From the NCBI GenBank assembly GCA_937900485.1, contig CALCEL010000034.1, forward strand, positions 1-42,263: a DNA stretch of 42,263 bases. Reading direction: 5' to 3'. Numbering within the stretch: position 1 is the first letter of the stretch; each line of letters starts with the position of its first letter. This DNA comes from an uncultured Prevotellaceae bacterium (GTDB taxonomy: Bacteria; Bacteroidota; Bacteroidia; Bacteroidales; Bacteroidaceae). The notes under the pieces were generated by a model that saw nothing but the letters and a program-made list of their open reading frames with translations, did no database searches and was not told the DNA's origin. Both the position numbers and the translations under genes were made by a program. Shown here piece after piece: positions 17,609-25,764 of this stretch.

Positions 17609-19544
17609 AGCCGGAACGGGTAAGTCGACGTTCCTCAAGTACATATGCCAGAACACGAAAAAGAAGTACGTCGTCCTGGCTCCTACAGGGATAGCGGCGA
17701 TAAACGCGGAAGGCAGCACCTTGCACTCCTTTTTCCATCTGCCTTTCTACCCGCTGATACCCGATGACAACCGCTACTCGACTCCGAGCAGGATGAAGCA
17801 GTCACTGAAATTCAATAAGAGTCAAATCAAATTGCTCAAGTCTTTGGAACTGATCATCATAGACGAGATCTCTATGGTAAGAGCGGACATCATCGACTTC
17901 ATCGACAGACTGCTGCGTGTCTACTCAGGTAACTTCAGACAACCTTTCGGCGGGAAGCAGATGCTGCTGGTGGGTGACGTGTTCCAGCTGGAGCCCGTGG
18001 TCACCAGGGATGAGAGCGAGATCCTCACACGTTATTGGGACACTCCGCACTTCTTTTCCGCACATGTGTTCCGGGAGATGCGTCTCGTGTCCATAGAACT
18101 CACCAAGGTGTACAGGCAGAACGACGCCGCCTTCATCAGCGTTCTCGACCACATTCGCACCAATAACACATCCACTCACGACTTACAGCTGCTCAACACT
18201 TGCGTCGACAAAGACGTGAGCGATGGCAATGGCATGTTCGTCACCCTCGCCACACGACGTGACGTGGTGGACAGCATCAACCAGACCAACCTTAACGCTA
18301 TAGATGGCAGCCCTACTATATTTAAAGGTGAGATTAAGGGAGACTTCCCCGACTCTTCCCTACCCACACAGTACGAACTTGAGCTGAAGGTTGGAGCGCA
18401 GGTCATATTCATCAAGAACGACCAAGACAAACGATGGGTCAACGGAACGATAGGCACAGTGACCGGTATTGACCTTGAGACAGGCAATCACCTTTACGTG
18501 CTGACAGACGATGGCAAAGAGCTCGACGTGGAGAGGGCGATGTGGGCCAACGTCCGTTACACTTACAACGAGAAGGAGAAGAGAATCGACGAGGAGGAGC
18601 TTGGCACATTCACACAGTTCCCGGTAAGACTGGCCTGGGCAATAACCATACACAAGAGTCAGGGACTCACCTTCTCACGTGTCTCCATCGACTTCTCCGG
18701 AGGTGTCTTCGCCGGCGGCATGACGTACGTGGCGCTGAGCCGATGCCGTTCACTCGACGGACTGCACTTGAAAAAAGCCATAACACCATCTGACGTGTTC
18801 GTCAACCCAAACATAGTACGTTTCTCCGAACGCTTCAACAATCAGGACGACGTGGAGATGGCACTCAAGAGAGCCAGCGCCGACATCGAGTACTTCGACG
18901 CCGTGCAGAGTTTCGACAAAGGAGACTTCGATGACTGCCTCATACACTTCTTCAAAGCCATACACGCCAGGTATGACATCGAGAAACCATGGGCAAGGAG
19001 ATACATAAGGAGAAAGCTCGGAGTTATCAACACTCTCAAAGCACAGATCGACGATCTGAGACGACAACTGGACGACAAGCAAAAGGAGATCAACGAGAAG
19101 CAACGCACACTCAACGAGTATGCCGCGGAATACTACAGCCTCGGAAACGACTGCCTGGAGATGGGAGACGAGAAAGCCGCCATAGCGAACTTCGACAAGG
19201 CCATACGCATGATGCCGAGATACGTCGACGCCCACGTGAGCAAGGCACGCACCCTGCTCAGCATGGGAAAGCTGCAAGAGGCGCTGACCGCGGTCAACAA
19301 GGCGCTGGAGATCGCGCCCACACACTTCAAGGCCTTATACTCACGAGGAAAGATTCTTTTCACCATGAGAGAGTTCGAGCAGGCATGCGCAGACTTAGAC
19401 CGTTGCACGACACTGAAGCCAGACAACATATCCTCACACATACTCTTCGGAGACATCCTGTCCGCCATGGACAAGGAAGATGAGGCGGAGATTCAGTGGG
19501 CGATAGCAGAACAACTGAAAAGAAAAAAGAAAAAAAACAACTAA
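17511..19544 (+). CDS. PIF1/RecD-like helicase with C-terminal TPR repeats
   Basis: A 677-residue superfamily 1 helicase. Walker A is TGKAGTGKST (31-40), Walker B IIIDEISM, then MLLVGDVFQLEPV, the arginine motif KVYRQND, and a C-terminal 2B-type segment TIHKSQGLTFSRV...YVALSRCRSLDGL. From about residue 520 a coiled stretch (DDLRRQLDDKQKEINEKQR) leads into three or so tetratricopeptide repeats (YYSLGNDCLEMGDEKAAIANFDKAI), ending in a poly-Lys tail. The TPRs suggest a protein partner. ATG 17511 is preferred over 17493; either way the start overlaps phoH, because the residues just before Walker A are needed. Third gene of the queF operon. Confidence 0.9.
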   Translation: MPTQNTIDTENPQFKNALNLIQHTCQSVFLTGKAGTGKSTFLKYICQNTKKKYVVLAPTGIAAINAEGSTLHSFFHLPFYPLIPDDNRYSTPSRMKQSLKFNKSQIKLLKSLELIIIDEISMVRADIIDFIDRLLRVYSGNFRQPFGGKQMLLVGDVFQLEPVVTRDESEILTRYWDTPHFFSAHVFREMRLVSIELTKVYRQNDAAFISVLDHIRTNNTSTHDLQLLNTCVDKDVSDGNGMFVTLATRRDVVDSINQTNLNAIDGSPTIFKGEIKGDFPDSSLPTQYELELKVGAQVIFIKNDQDKRWVNGTIGTVTGIDLETGNHLYVLTDDGKELDVERAMWANVRYTYNEKEKRIDEEELGTFTQFPVRLAWAITIHKSQGLTFSRVSIDFSGGVFAGGMTYVALSRCRSLDGLHLKKAITPSDVFVNPNIVRFSERFNNQDDVEMALKRASADIEYFDAVQSFDKGDFDDCLIHFFKAIHARYDIEKPWARRYIRRKLGVINTLKAQIDDLRRQLDDKQKEINEKQRTLNEYAAEYYSLGNDCLEMGDEKAAIANFDKAIRMMPRYVDAHVSKARTLLSMGKLQEALTAVNKALEIAPTHFKALYSRGKILFTMREFEQACADLDRCTTLKPDNISSHILFGDILSAMDKEDEAEIQWAIAEQLKRKKKKNN

Positions 19545-19558
19545 TTCTTGGCGTTTGG

Positions 19559-19590
19559 CTTGTACGTTTGACAAAATCATGCTATCTTTG
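19559..19590 (+). promoter_or_regulatory. Candidate tRNA-Arg promoter
   Basis: CTTG (19559-19562), 20 nt, then TATCTTTG (19583-19590). The -7 box is perfect and the -33 box has one mismatch. The tRNA begins 44 nt later. Confidence 0.65.
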
Positions 19591-19634
19591 CACCTGAAAA
19601 GGGGCATGTGCCTCACAGGGCTTGACTCCAAGAC

Positions 19635-19708
19635 GGCTCGCTAGCTCAACTGAATAGAGCATTTGACTACGGATCAAAAGGTTATAGGTTTGAATCCTAT
19701 GCGAGTCA
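19635..19708 (+). tRNA. tRNA-Arg (anticodon ACG)
   Basis: A 74-nt cloverleaf can be drawn by hand. The acceptor is GGCTCGC with GCGAGTC (one G-U pair), the D stem GCTC/GAGC, the anticodon stem TTTGA/TCAAA around loop CTACGGA with anticodon ACG, and the T arm ATAGG/CCTAT with TTTGAAT. The discriminator is A and CCA is not encoded. A34 would be deaminated to inosine to read CGU, CGC and CGA. Confidence 0.93.
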
Positions 19709-19714
19709 CACAAA

Positions 19715-19749
19715 AGGAAGCTTACACGTAGGTGTAAGCTTCCTTTTTT
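19715..19749 (+). terminator. Strong terminator after tRNA-Arg
   Basis: Perfect 13-bp arms (19715-19727 and 19732-19744) around loop GTAG, followed by seven or eight T. Confidence 0.95.
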
Positions 19750-19925
19750 TGTTGTCCTTTCCTTCGAGCACACACAACGACACAACATATATAGGTGAGA
19801 GCATGATTCTCAGAAAAGGCGAGAAGTCGGGGTGACACGCCGGCGACGGCAGACCTAACGTGACAATATGCTAAGACACCATCACTATTTCTCATCTCAG
19901 ACTTGAGACTTATACTAAAATATCT

Positions 19926-20849
19926 ATTATTGTCCGCTAAACATTATACAAGGTCACTTTACCCCTTGAAACCCAGGAGTTGAGTGACTTTCCTTTTTCA
20001 GTAAGCCCCATATTTGTATTAACCTCCCAAATCCGGCGATGATTCTGCACATTCTTCAAGCATTCTTTTCAAGTCTTCGTCAGGACTTTCAAGGAATGAG
20101 TCCAGATTGATATAGTACATGAGCACAATTCTCACCATGGTAGCCAATCCTGAGAAACTCCACCTGCGTTTCAAACTTTGCTGCAGCAGCGTCATTAGCA
20201 GATTTGCTATCAGTGTAACCCAAATCTGCAGAGATTACGGCATACACCTTGATGCCTCCTTTCTTCTTTCCTGTCTTTGGGTGACGGCCGACACCTTTGA
20301 AAATGAGATTGGAGAAGAGGGATATGGTCGTGGAATCGATGATTCTCAGGCGTTTTATCCATGCTTCTGTGCCGTTTCGCCGGCTGTCCGAGGAAAGAGT
20401 TACCTTGTTTGCCTCGTACAGGTCACGATATACGTCCTCGAAGAACTTTTCCGAACGTCTGGAGTTCGCATCTGACAGAGTACTGCGTCTTGGGATAGTT
20501 TTAAGACCGAGGTGCCCCAACTTGCGAACCTCTGCCAGCATAGAGGCTTCTATTTCACGCAATGAGTCGAAGCGGAGGATGACAGCATAGAGCATCGTAA
20601 GCAGGTGATGCCAGCCGTCGAACGACTTCACATAACGCTCACCGCCATGATTGCGGCTCATTTCAATGATTTTATCCTTGTCCAAGCATTTTATTAACTG
20701 TCCATATACCGGCTGTCCGAAGAAATGCGTACCTTTGTTCATGTTATTGAAGTTTTATTGCAAAAACAAAGGTAACAATTTGGGCTGACTCCACAATTAG
20801 GAAATCAGCCCTTTCTTTTTTCTTATTAAAACTTTTAGCGGACAGTAAT
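19926..20849 (-). mobile_element. Internally deleted IS4-family element
   Basis: Ends ATTATTGTCCGCTAAA (19926-19941) and, inverted, ATTACTGTCCGCTAAA (20834-20849) define a 924-bp element. It carries an N-terminal transposase frame and, out of frame, the C-terminal end, with the middle missing. Its right 30 bases recur at 10473-10502 and its core inverted repeat in the MITE-like element at 10207-10470. No clear target-site duplication could be assigned. Confidence 0.8.
20015..20742 (-). pseudogene. IS4-family transposase, internal deletion and frame change
   Basis: The first 168 or so residues (MNKGTHFFGQPVYGQ...) match the DUF4372-type N-terminus and early catalytic region of Bacteroidales IS4 transposases (RLRIIDSTTISLFS with the first catalytic Asp, up to GGIKVYAVI). 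The frame then switches to unrelated residues and stops at 20089. In another frame, from about 20231 down, the usual C-terminal end can be read: LQIWVTLIANLLMTLLQQSL, then KRRWSFSGLATM, then LDSFLESPDEDL up to a stop near 20020. About half the protein, including later catalytic residues, is deleted, so the copy cannot transpose by itself. Confidence 0.85.
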
Positions 20850-20985
20850 CATTTTAGTTAGCATGTTTTATTGATCTCACTTATTGTGTGAAACTTGTTG
20901 GTATATGCAATAATTACTTTACATGGTTTTATACTATGGTTATATTATTGTTTTAGTTTCATGTGTATTCATGTCATACTTACAT

Positions 20986-20994
20986 TGTGTATAA
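20986..20994 (-). promoter_or_regulatory. DnaA-box-like 9-mer TTATACACA
   Basis: A perfect match to TTATNCACA in the AT-rich gap at the skew switch. Looser matches lie at 20885-20893 and about 20963-20971. The same 9-mer also occurs at 10709-10717, so on its own it is weak evidence. Confidence 0.35.
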
Positions 20995-21179
20995 ATCTAT
21001 ATGGAATGTTATGCCCATTTTACATATATTGTTTATCATGCCTATGACATTATGTTTTCTTGTAGAAATCTCCTCTTGTTCAGCATTCTTTTCCTCTTTT
21101 TAATTATATTTGTTCATCATATATTAGATGTTGTGATATCTTTTGACACAGATTTTATTGTTAACTAAATCTTTATATT

Positions 21180-21965
21180 ATGAGAGTGTTTGGTAGGTTA
21201 TCCTTATTTTTTTTCATGGTTATCAGTTTGTCATGTTTCATTTCGTGTAGAGACAGTTCGCCTTCTACGAGTGTGACGCTATATGCGGAGAGTGATAGTA
21301 GTCAGTTTGTTAACCTTACCGATGTTGTTCCCGATGTTATCCTTGAGATAAGATACTTCGGTTCATATAATTTTGTGGGAACGAGAATTGACGGTTATGA
21401 GTTACCTGTAGCTCTTCTGACTAGGGTGGCGGCTGACAGTTTACGTGCTGTCAGTGATGATTTATGTCGTATGGGCTACAGACTAAAGATTTACGATGCT
21501 TACAGGCCTCAGAAGGCAGTGGATCATTTTGTACGTTGGGCGTCGCAGGTCTCTGACACTCTAATGAAGATTTATTTTTATCCTGACTTGGATAAGAGTG
21601 TGCTTTTCAAGTTAGATTATATCTGTGAAAAGAGCGGACATACACGTGGTTCAACTGTTGATTTAACTCTGTTTGACATGAGAACAGAGAGAGACGTGGA
21701 CATGGGAGGTACTTTCGACTGGTTTGGTCCTGAGAGTCATCCTGATTTTTGTGGAAATCCTGATACGGGAGAGTATACAGGGGACAACAGTGCGTCTCCT
21801 ACCGGCCGTAAGATCACGCCAGAGCAGTTTGCCAATCGTATGATATTACGTAATGCCATGTTACGTCATGGTTTCAGTCCAATGCATTCAGAATGGTGGC
21901 ATTTCACTCTTACAGATGAGCCATTTCCTGACACATATTTCACGTTCACTGTTAAGCCGTTATGA
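21180..21965 (+). CDS. D-Ala-D-Ala dipeptidase (VanX/DdpX type, peptidase M15D), lipoprotein
   Basis: A zinc dipeptidase that hydrolyses D-alanyl-D-alanine, here probably in the periplasm for wall-fragment turnover rather than vancomycin resistance, as no van genes are near. The N-terminus is a lipoprotein-type signal ending in SCFISC. The M15D motifs are present: Arg109 (AYRPQ), SGHTRGSTVD with zinc ligands His154 and Asp161, catalytic Glu238 and zinc ligand His241 (SEWWHF). At 261 residues it is of normal length. It is alone on the plus strand next to the AT-rich gap; a TATATTTG -7 box lies at 21105-21112. A convergent terminator follows. Confidence 0.92.
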   Translation: MRVFGRLSLFFFMVISLSCFISCRDSSPSTSVTLYAESDSSQFVNLTDVVPDVILEIRYFGSYNFVGTRIDGYELPVALLTRVAADSLRAVSDDLCRMGYRLKIYDAYRPQKAVDHFVRWASQVSDTLMKIYFYPDLDKSVLFKLDYICEKSGHTRGSTVDLTLFDMRTERDVDMGGTFDWFGPESHPDFCGNPDTGEYTGDNSASPTGRKITPEQFANRMILRNAMLRHGFSPMHSEWWHFTLTDEPFPDTYFTFTVKPL

Positions 21966-21999
21966 TGTGTGCATATACGTCTGATGTTTAAGCAAAAAA

Positions 22000-22030
22000 A
22001 ATCCGCGGCAGAAATCTGTCGCGGATTCTT
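22000..22030. terminator. Bidirectional terminator between dipeptidase and spt
   Basis: AATCCGCGGCAGA (22000-22012) pairs with TCTGTCGCGGATT (22015-22027), one G-U pair. A-run before and T-rich run after suit both convergent genes. Confidence 0.85.
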
Positions 22031-22048
22031 ATTATTTGTTTCTCATCA

Positions 22049-23242
22049 TTATTTCTTGAGTGGGAGACCAAGTTCGTTCCAGCAGTCAACGAGAATAGAA
22101 ACGCATCTGTCAACCTGCTCCTTAGTGTGTGTAGCCATAAGAGCAACACGTACGAGAGTGTCTTGTGGAGCGCATGCTGGTGGAATAACTGGGTTGATGA
22201 ATACACCTTTGTCGAATGCAAGTTTAGTGACCTCAAAAGTCTTTATAGCGTCGCGAACGTAGAGAGGTATGATAGGGCTCTCTGTGTCTCCGAGCTCGAA
22301 GCCGGCCTGCTTAAACTGCTCAAGTGCATAGTTTGTAATCTTCCAGAGGTTCTCCTGTCGCTCAGGCTCAGTCTGCAGGATATGGAGAGCCTCGAGAGCT
22401 GCAGCTGTAGCCGCAGGCGTGTTACTTGCTGAGAATATATAAGTTCTTGAGGTGTGTCGTACAAGGTTGATAGTCTCCTTGTCAGCGGCGATGAATCCAC
22501 CGATGGAAGCCAATGACTTAGAGAATGTTCCCATAATCAGGTCCACGTCGTCAGTCACTCCGAAGTGGTCGCATGTACCTCTTCCGTTCTTACCAAACAC
22601 TCCTAGACCGTGAGCCTCGTCAACCATTATTGAGGCGTTGTACTTTTTCTTCAGTTCCACGATTTGAGGAAGCTTAGCGAGGTCACCCTCCATAGAGAAC
22701 AGGCCGTCTGTCACGATGAGTTTGATAGCGTCTGGCTGACAACGCATCAACTGTCTCTCGAGGTCATCCATGTCGTTGTGCTTGTAGTGGAAGAACTGAG
22801 ACCATGAGAGTCGTCGTCCGTCAACTATTGACGCATGGTCTCGGTCATCACCTAAGATGTAGTCATTACGTCCTGTAAGACAAGACACCACTCCTGAGTT
22901 AACTGTGAAACCTGTTGAATAGACAAGAGCCTCGTCTTTGCCTACAAACTCAGCGAGTTCGTGCTCGAGCTGAACGTGTAAATCAAGAGTTCCGTTGAGA
23001 AAACGAGAACCGGCGCAGCCAGTACCATACTTTTGTATTGCCTTAATCGCGGCGTCGCAGATACGCTTGTCATACGTGAGTCCCATATAGGAGTTTGAAC
23101 CGAACATGAGCACTTTCTTGCCGCTCATCATCACCTCCGTGTCCTGGTGGCTGTCAATTTCTCTGAAGTAAGGATAGACTCCGGCCTCCATGTATTTCTG
23201 AGGCTCTCTGTACTTACTTGCTCTTTCTTGTAATAAACCCAT
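22049..23242 (-). CDS. spt: Serine palmitoyltransferase
   Basis: A PLP-dependent alpha-oxoamine synthase that joins serine and a fatty acyl-CoA to give 3-ketosphinganine, the first step of sphingolipid synthesis. The N-terminus (MGLLQERASKYREPQKYMEAGVY) and sequence throughout resemble Bacteroides SPT rather than KBL or BioF. The PLP Lys is residue 242 (GTFSKSLASIGG); Asp208 and His211 are in VDEAHGLG. Length 397 is normal. ATG 23242 is preferred over 23248 by similarity to family starts. A TAAATTTG box lies at 23367-23374 on the minus strand, giving a leader near 115 nt. It is divergent from a lipid-kinase gene, consistent with a lipid locus. Confidence 0.93.
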   Translation of the reverse strand: MGLLQERASKYREPQKYMEAGVYPYFREIDSHQDTEVMMSGKKVLMFGSNSYMGLTYDKRICDAAIKAIQKYGTGCAGSRFLNGTLDLHVQLEHELAEFVGKDEALVYSTGFTVNSGVVSCLTGRNDYILGDDRDHASIVDGRRLSWSQFFHYKHNDMDDLERQLMRCQPDAIKLIVTDGLFSMEGDLAKLPQIVELKKKYNASIMVDEAHGLGVFGKNGRGTCDHFGVTDDVDLIMGTFSKSLASIGGFIAADKETINLVRHTSRTYIFSASNTPAATAAALEALHILQTEPERQENLWKITNYALEQFKQAGFELGDTESPIIPLYVRDAIKTFEVTKLAFDKGVFINPVIPPACAPQDTLVRVALMATHTKEQVDRCVSILVDCWNELGLPLKK

Positions 23243-23445
23243 AATCATTTTTAGTGCGCACTCATTAGTTTATCTCTTTGCTCATAAAGCACCGAGATAC
23301 ACTTGGAAGAATGCACTTATAACTTAGTATTTATATTTTTCAGTTTTTATGTCACGCTTTATGCTGCAAATTTACTAAAAAAATACTTAGTATAGTATTT
23401 AAATGCGAAAAAATGCTTTTATGGTAAAAACTATTGTTCTTTTTG

Positions 23446-23475
23446 TTTGATTTGGCTCAGAAAATCGTACTTTTG
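23446..23475 (+). promoter_or_regulatory. Promoter of the lipid kinase gene
   Basis: TTTG (23446-23449), 18 nt, then TACTTTTG (23468-23475), close to the consensus. The start codon is about 40 nt further on. Confidence 0.7.
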
Positions 23476-23518
23476 CATTGCAATAGATGGAATTATCCTT
23501 TAAGTAATTGCTTTGTTT

Positions 23519-24580
23519 ATGTGTGATCACAAAAGAATAATTTTTGTTGTCAATCCTATTTCTGGTACTTCTGGTAAAAAGCGTATTCTGCAGCTGCTGG
23601 AGACTCATCTTGATAAGGGTAAGTTCGACAGTGACATCGTGACGACTAAATATCAGGGGCATGCCACCGAGATAGCGAGGGCGGCGGCTAATCAAGGTGT
23701 GGACATTGTGTGTGCGATTGGCGGTGATGGTACTGTCAATGAGACGGCTCGTGCGTTGGTTCATACTCAGACGGCGTTGGCTATTATACCGTGTGGCTCT
23801 GGCAATGGACTGGCTCGTCACTTGCACATACCTTTGGATCCTCTTGGGGCTATTAAGATATTAAATAAATGTGAGGTGAGCTACATGGACTACGGACTGG
23901 TTAATGAGTATCCTTTCTTCTGTACATGTGGGGTGGGGTTTGACGCATTTATCTCGAAGAAGTTCGCTGAGTCTGGGAAGCGAGGACCTCTCACTTACGT
24001 TGAGAATGTCTTACAGACGGGTCTCAGCTATAATCCCGAGACGTACGATATAGAGATTGAGGATGACGCGGACAACAGAATCTCCCACAAGGCTTTTCTC
24101 ATATCCTGCGCCAACGCTTCTCAATATGGTAACAACGCCTACATCGCACCGCAGGCGTCTGTAAGAGATGGTCTGATGGACGTGACAATCATCGAGCCTT
24201 TCAAGGCTGTTGACGCTCCGGCCATTTCTTTCCAGTTGTTCAATGGTACTATAGACAAGAACAGCCGAATCAAGACATTCAGGTGTAAGAAAGTCAGTAT
24301 TCATCGTCAGGGTAGGGGCGTCATACACTATGATGGTGACCCTGTGGACACAGGTAAGGATATTGATGTTGAGATTGTGCCTAAGGGACTGCTGTGTGTG
24401 GCGTCAAGTGACGAGGGAGTGGTTGACACCTCGACCAATCTGCAGAACTTTCTGGCTGAGCATTTCAATGATATGTATGTCAAGTCTGAGCAGCTCTTGC
24501 AGCGTAATGTCCTGATGACTCAGCGTATCACAAAGATTAACGGAGATATAATAAGGAAGTTGGCGGGAAGGAAGCGTTAG
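23519..24580 (+). CDS. Diacylglycerol/sphingosine kinase-family lipid kinase
   Basis: A 353-residue DAGK-catalytic-domain protein (YegS/BmrU-like). Motifs are NPISGTSGKKR (12-22), GGDGTVNE (68-75) and PCGSGNGLARHL (91-102) for nucleotide binding, with the C-terminal beta-sandwich to about 300. The last 50 residues are a less conserved helical tail. Enzymes of this family phosphorylate lipid hydroxyls; the divergent spt neighbour suggests a sphingoid base, ceramide or diacylglycerol substrate. The ATG at 23519 is preferred to the TTG at 23513. A bidirectional terminator follows. Confidence 0.9.
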   Translation: MCDHKRIIFVVNPISGTSGKKRILQLLETHLDKGKFDSDIVTTKYQGHATEIARAAANQGVDIVCAIGGDGTVNETARALVHTQTALAIIPCGSGNGLARHLHIPLDPLGAIKILNKCEVSYMDYGLVNEYPFFCTCGVGFDAFISKKFAESGKRGPLTYVENVLQTGLSYNPETYDIEIEDDADNRISHKAFLISCANASQYGNNAYIAPQASVRDGLMDVTIIEPFKAVDAPAISFQLFNGTIDKNSRIKTFRCKKVSIHRQGRGVIHYDGDPVDTGKDIDVEIVPKGLLCVASSDEGVVDTSTNLQNFLAEHFNDMYVKSEQLLQRNVLMTQRITKINGDIIRKLAGRKR

Positions 24581-24611
24581 TCTACCTCTGTTGACTTTAT
24601 GTCGCATAAAA

Positions 24612-24655
24612 AGAAAAAGGAACATGGCTTAAAGCCGTGTTCCTTTTCTTTTCCC
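24612..24655. terminator. Bidirectional terminator between lipid kinase and Spy-like gene
   Basis: AAAGGAACATGGCT (24616-24629) pairs with AGCCGTGTTCCTTT (24633-24646), one G-U pair, flanked by A-rich and T-rich runs. The stem includes the last codons and stop of the Spy-like gene. Confidence 0.85.
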
Positions 24656-25150
24656 GTTACCCATGTCGTCCATCTCCATTGGTCCTCGCGGTCCTTTCTT
24701 GTCAGGAGAGAATTTCATCAGGGCCTGCATCTCGAATATTTTTATAGAGCGTCTGATAGTGTTTATCTTTTTCCAGCTTATCACGCTGTGCAGCTTTTTG
24801 TAGTAAGTCATCTCAATCTTGTGCTCCTCGATACCGTACTCGCAAGACTTGGTCAGCATTTTCTCGTATTCGCTCTCTGTGAGATCTTTCGAGTTTCTGA
24901 ACATCCTACGCTCCTCGTCCTTGATGTTGCGTATCTTGTCTCGCATCTCGTGTATTATCGGGAAAATCTTCTCGGCTTCCTGAGGAGTCAGGTTCGCCTC
25001 TTTTGTCACTGTCTCCTCCAATGACTTCTTGTAGAGTTGTGCGTTGAATCCTTTGCCGTCTCCTCTCTCACCCCTTTCGCCCCTTGGTCCTTGTGCGAAG
25101 GCGACGAGTCCGGCAAACATAAATATGGTGTAAGATAGAAAATGTTTCAT
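24629..25150 (-). CDS. Spy/CpxP-like periplasmic protein
   Basis: A 173-residue secreted protein with a signal peptide (MKHFLSYTIFMFAGLVAFAQ). A short collagen-like stretch (GPRGERGERGD) is followed by an all-helical charged region of about 110 residues with LTPQEAEKIFPIIHEMRDKI, the LTPxE-type start seen in Spy/CpxP-like chaperones. The tail is again rich in Gly, Pro, Lys and Met. It is third in the minus-strand set after an ECF sigma gene and a single-pass membrane protein, a common Bacteroidales arrangement thought to sense envelope stress. Start at 25150 (ATG), not the TTG at 25156. Confidence 0.8.
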   Translation of the reverse strand: MKHFLSYTIFMFAGLVAFAQGPRGERGERGDGKGFNAQLYKKSLEETVTKEANLTPQEAEKIFPIIHEMRDKIRNIKDEERRMFRNSKDLTESEYEKMLTKSCEYGIEEHKIEMTYYKKLHSVISWKKINTIRRSIKIFEMQALMKFSPDKKGPRGPMEMDDMGNGKRKGTRL

Positions 25151-25183
25151 AGTCAATATGGTTTTAAGAGTGTGAAGGTTACG

Positions 25184-25600
25184 TTAGTAAATCTCTCCTC
25201 CCTCCAGGTATGCGTAGACATCTTGTCCGTCGATTAGCGTGTAGTCAGTGAAGTAACTCTCCTCGTTAGACTCAGTGTCGGCGTACTCTGTCACTTTCTT
25301 GTTCTCTACCTTAGCGAGCACGTTGCCGGTCTCCTCGTTGTTGATTCCTGTTGTGAATTGTGAGACTGCGAACAGCAGTGCCGCACAGGCAGCCGCTCCC
25401 ACACATCCCCATATCAGCCTGTTTCTGTTAAAAAAGGATGTACTTTTGTTTGTCTCTGTTTGTGAGGATTCTCCAGAATCGTTTATTGTGTTCTGAATAA
25501 TCCTTCCGCTGAGATTCTCAAAGTAGTTGTCAGGAACTCTGAAAACATCTTCTTTTCTCAGGTCGTTGATGTCGTTGAAGTTTGTCATAGAATTATTCAT
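25184..25600 (-). CDS. Single-pass membrane protein, probable anti-sigma factor
   Basis: A 138-residue protein. The cytoplasmic N-terminus has the motif VFRVPDNYFENLSGRI, common in small proteins encoded after Bacteroidales ECF sigma genes. A single membrane segment is at about residues 61-80 (LIWGCVGAAACAALLFAVS). The outer part is acidic and ends in EGGEIY. It lies 164 nt downstream of the sigma gene and 33 nt upstream of the Spy-like gene. The anti-sigma role is inferred from position and topology; no zinc-binding anti-sigma motif (HxxxCxxC) is present. The ATG at 25588 (MTNFND) is an alternative start. Confidence 0.78.
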   Translation of the reverse strand: MNNSMTNFNDINDLRKEDVFRVPDNYFENLSGRIIQNTINDSGESSQTETNKSTSFFNRNRLIWGCVGAAACAALLFAVSQFTTGINNEETGNVLAKVENKKVTEYADTESNEESYFTDYTLIDGQDVYAYLEGGEIY

Positions 25601-25764
25601 TTTTGTAAGTATGACAAATAATGTATCTTGGGGTTTAAATCATCGCCAATTTATCTTTTTATACATATTGTGTGGTGTCTTGTTCGCGGATTATCGTCTC
25701 CGTTGTTCTCTTTTGTCTTTGGGTCAGCCGCAAGGGTGTCGTTTCGTATGTGCCCTCATACGTG

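Larger units (their letters stand above)
19545..21179. other. Largely non-coding region with nucleotide-skew switch; candidate replication origin
   Basis: Apart from tRNA-Arg and an IS remnant there is no gene. Left of the IS (19750-19925) the plus strand is rich in A and C. Right of it (20850-21179) it is AT-rich, with T and G in excess. The same change holds for the flanking genes: minus-strand genes at 3-15 kb show marked C excess on the plus strand, while minus-strand genes beyond 27 kb show G excess. One perfect TTATNCACA match lies at 20986-20994 (minus strand). These signs fit oriC, but no DnaA-box cluster is evident, and dnaA is not in the window. Confidence 0.5.

Noticed and set aside
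21180..21965. Vancomycin-resistance gene vanX
   Set aside because: The family matches, but there are no vanH, vanA or regulator genes nearby and the protein is a lipoprotein; a wall-turnover dipeptidase is more likely.
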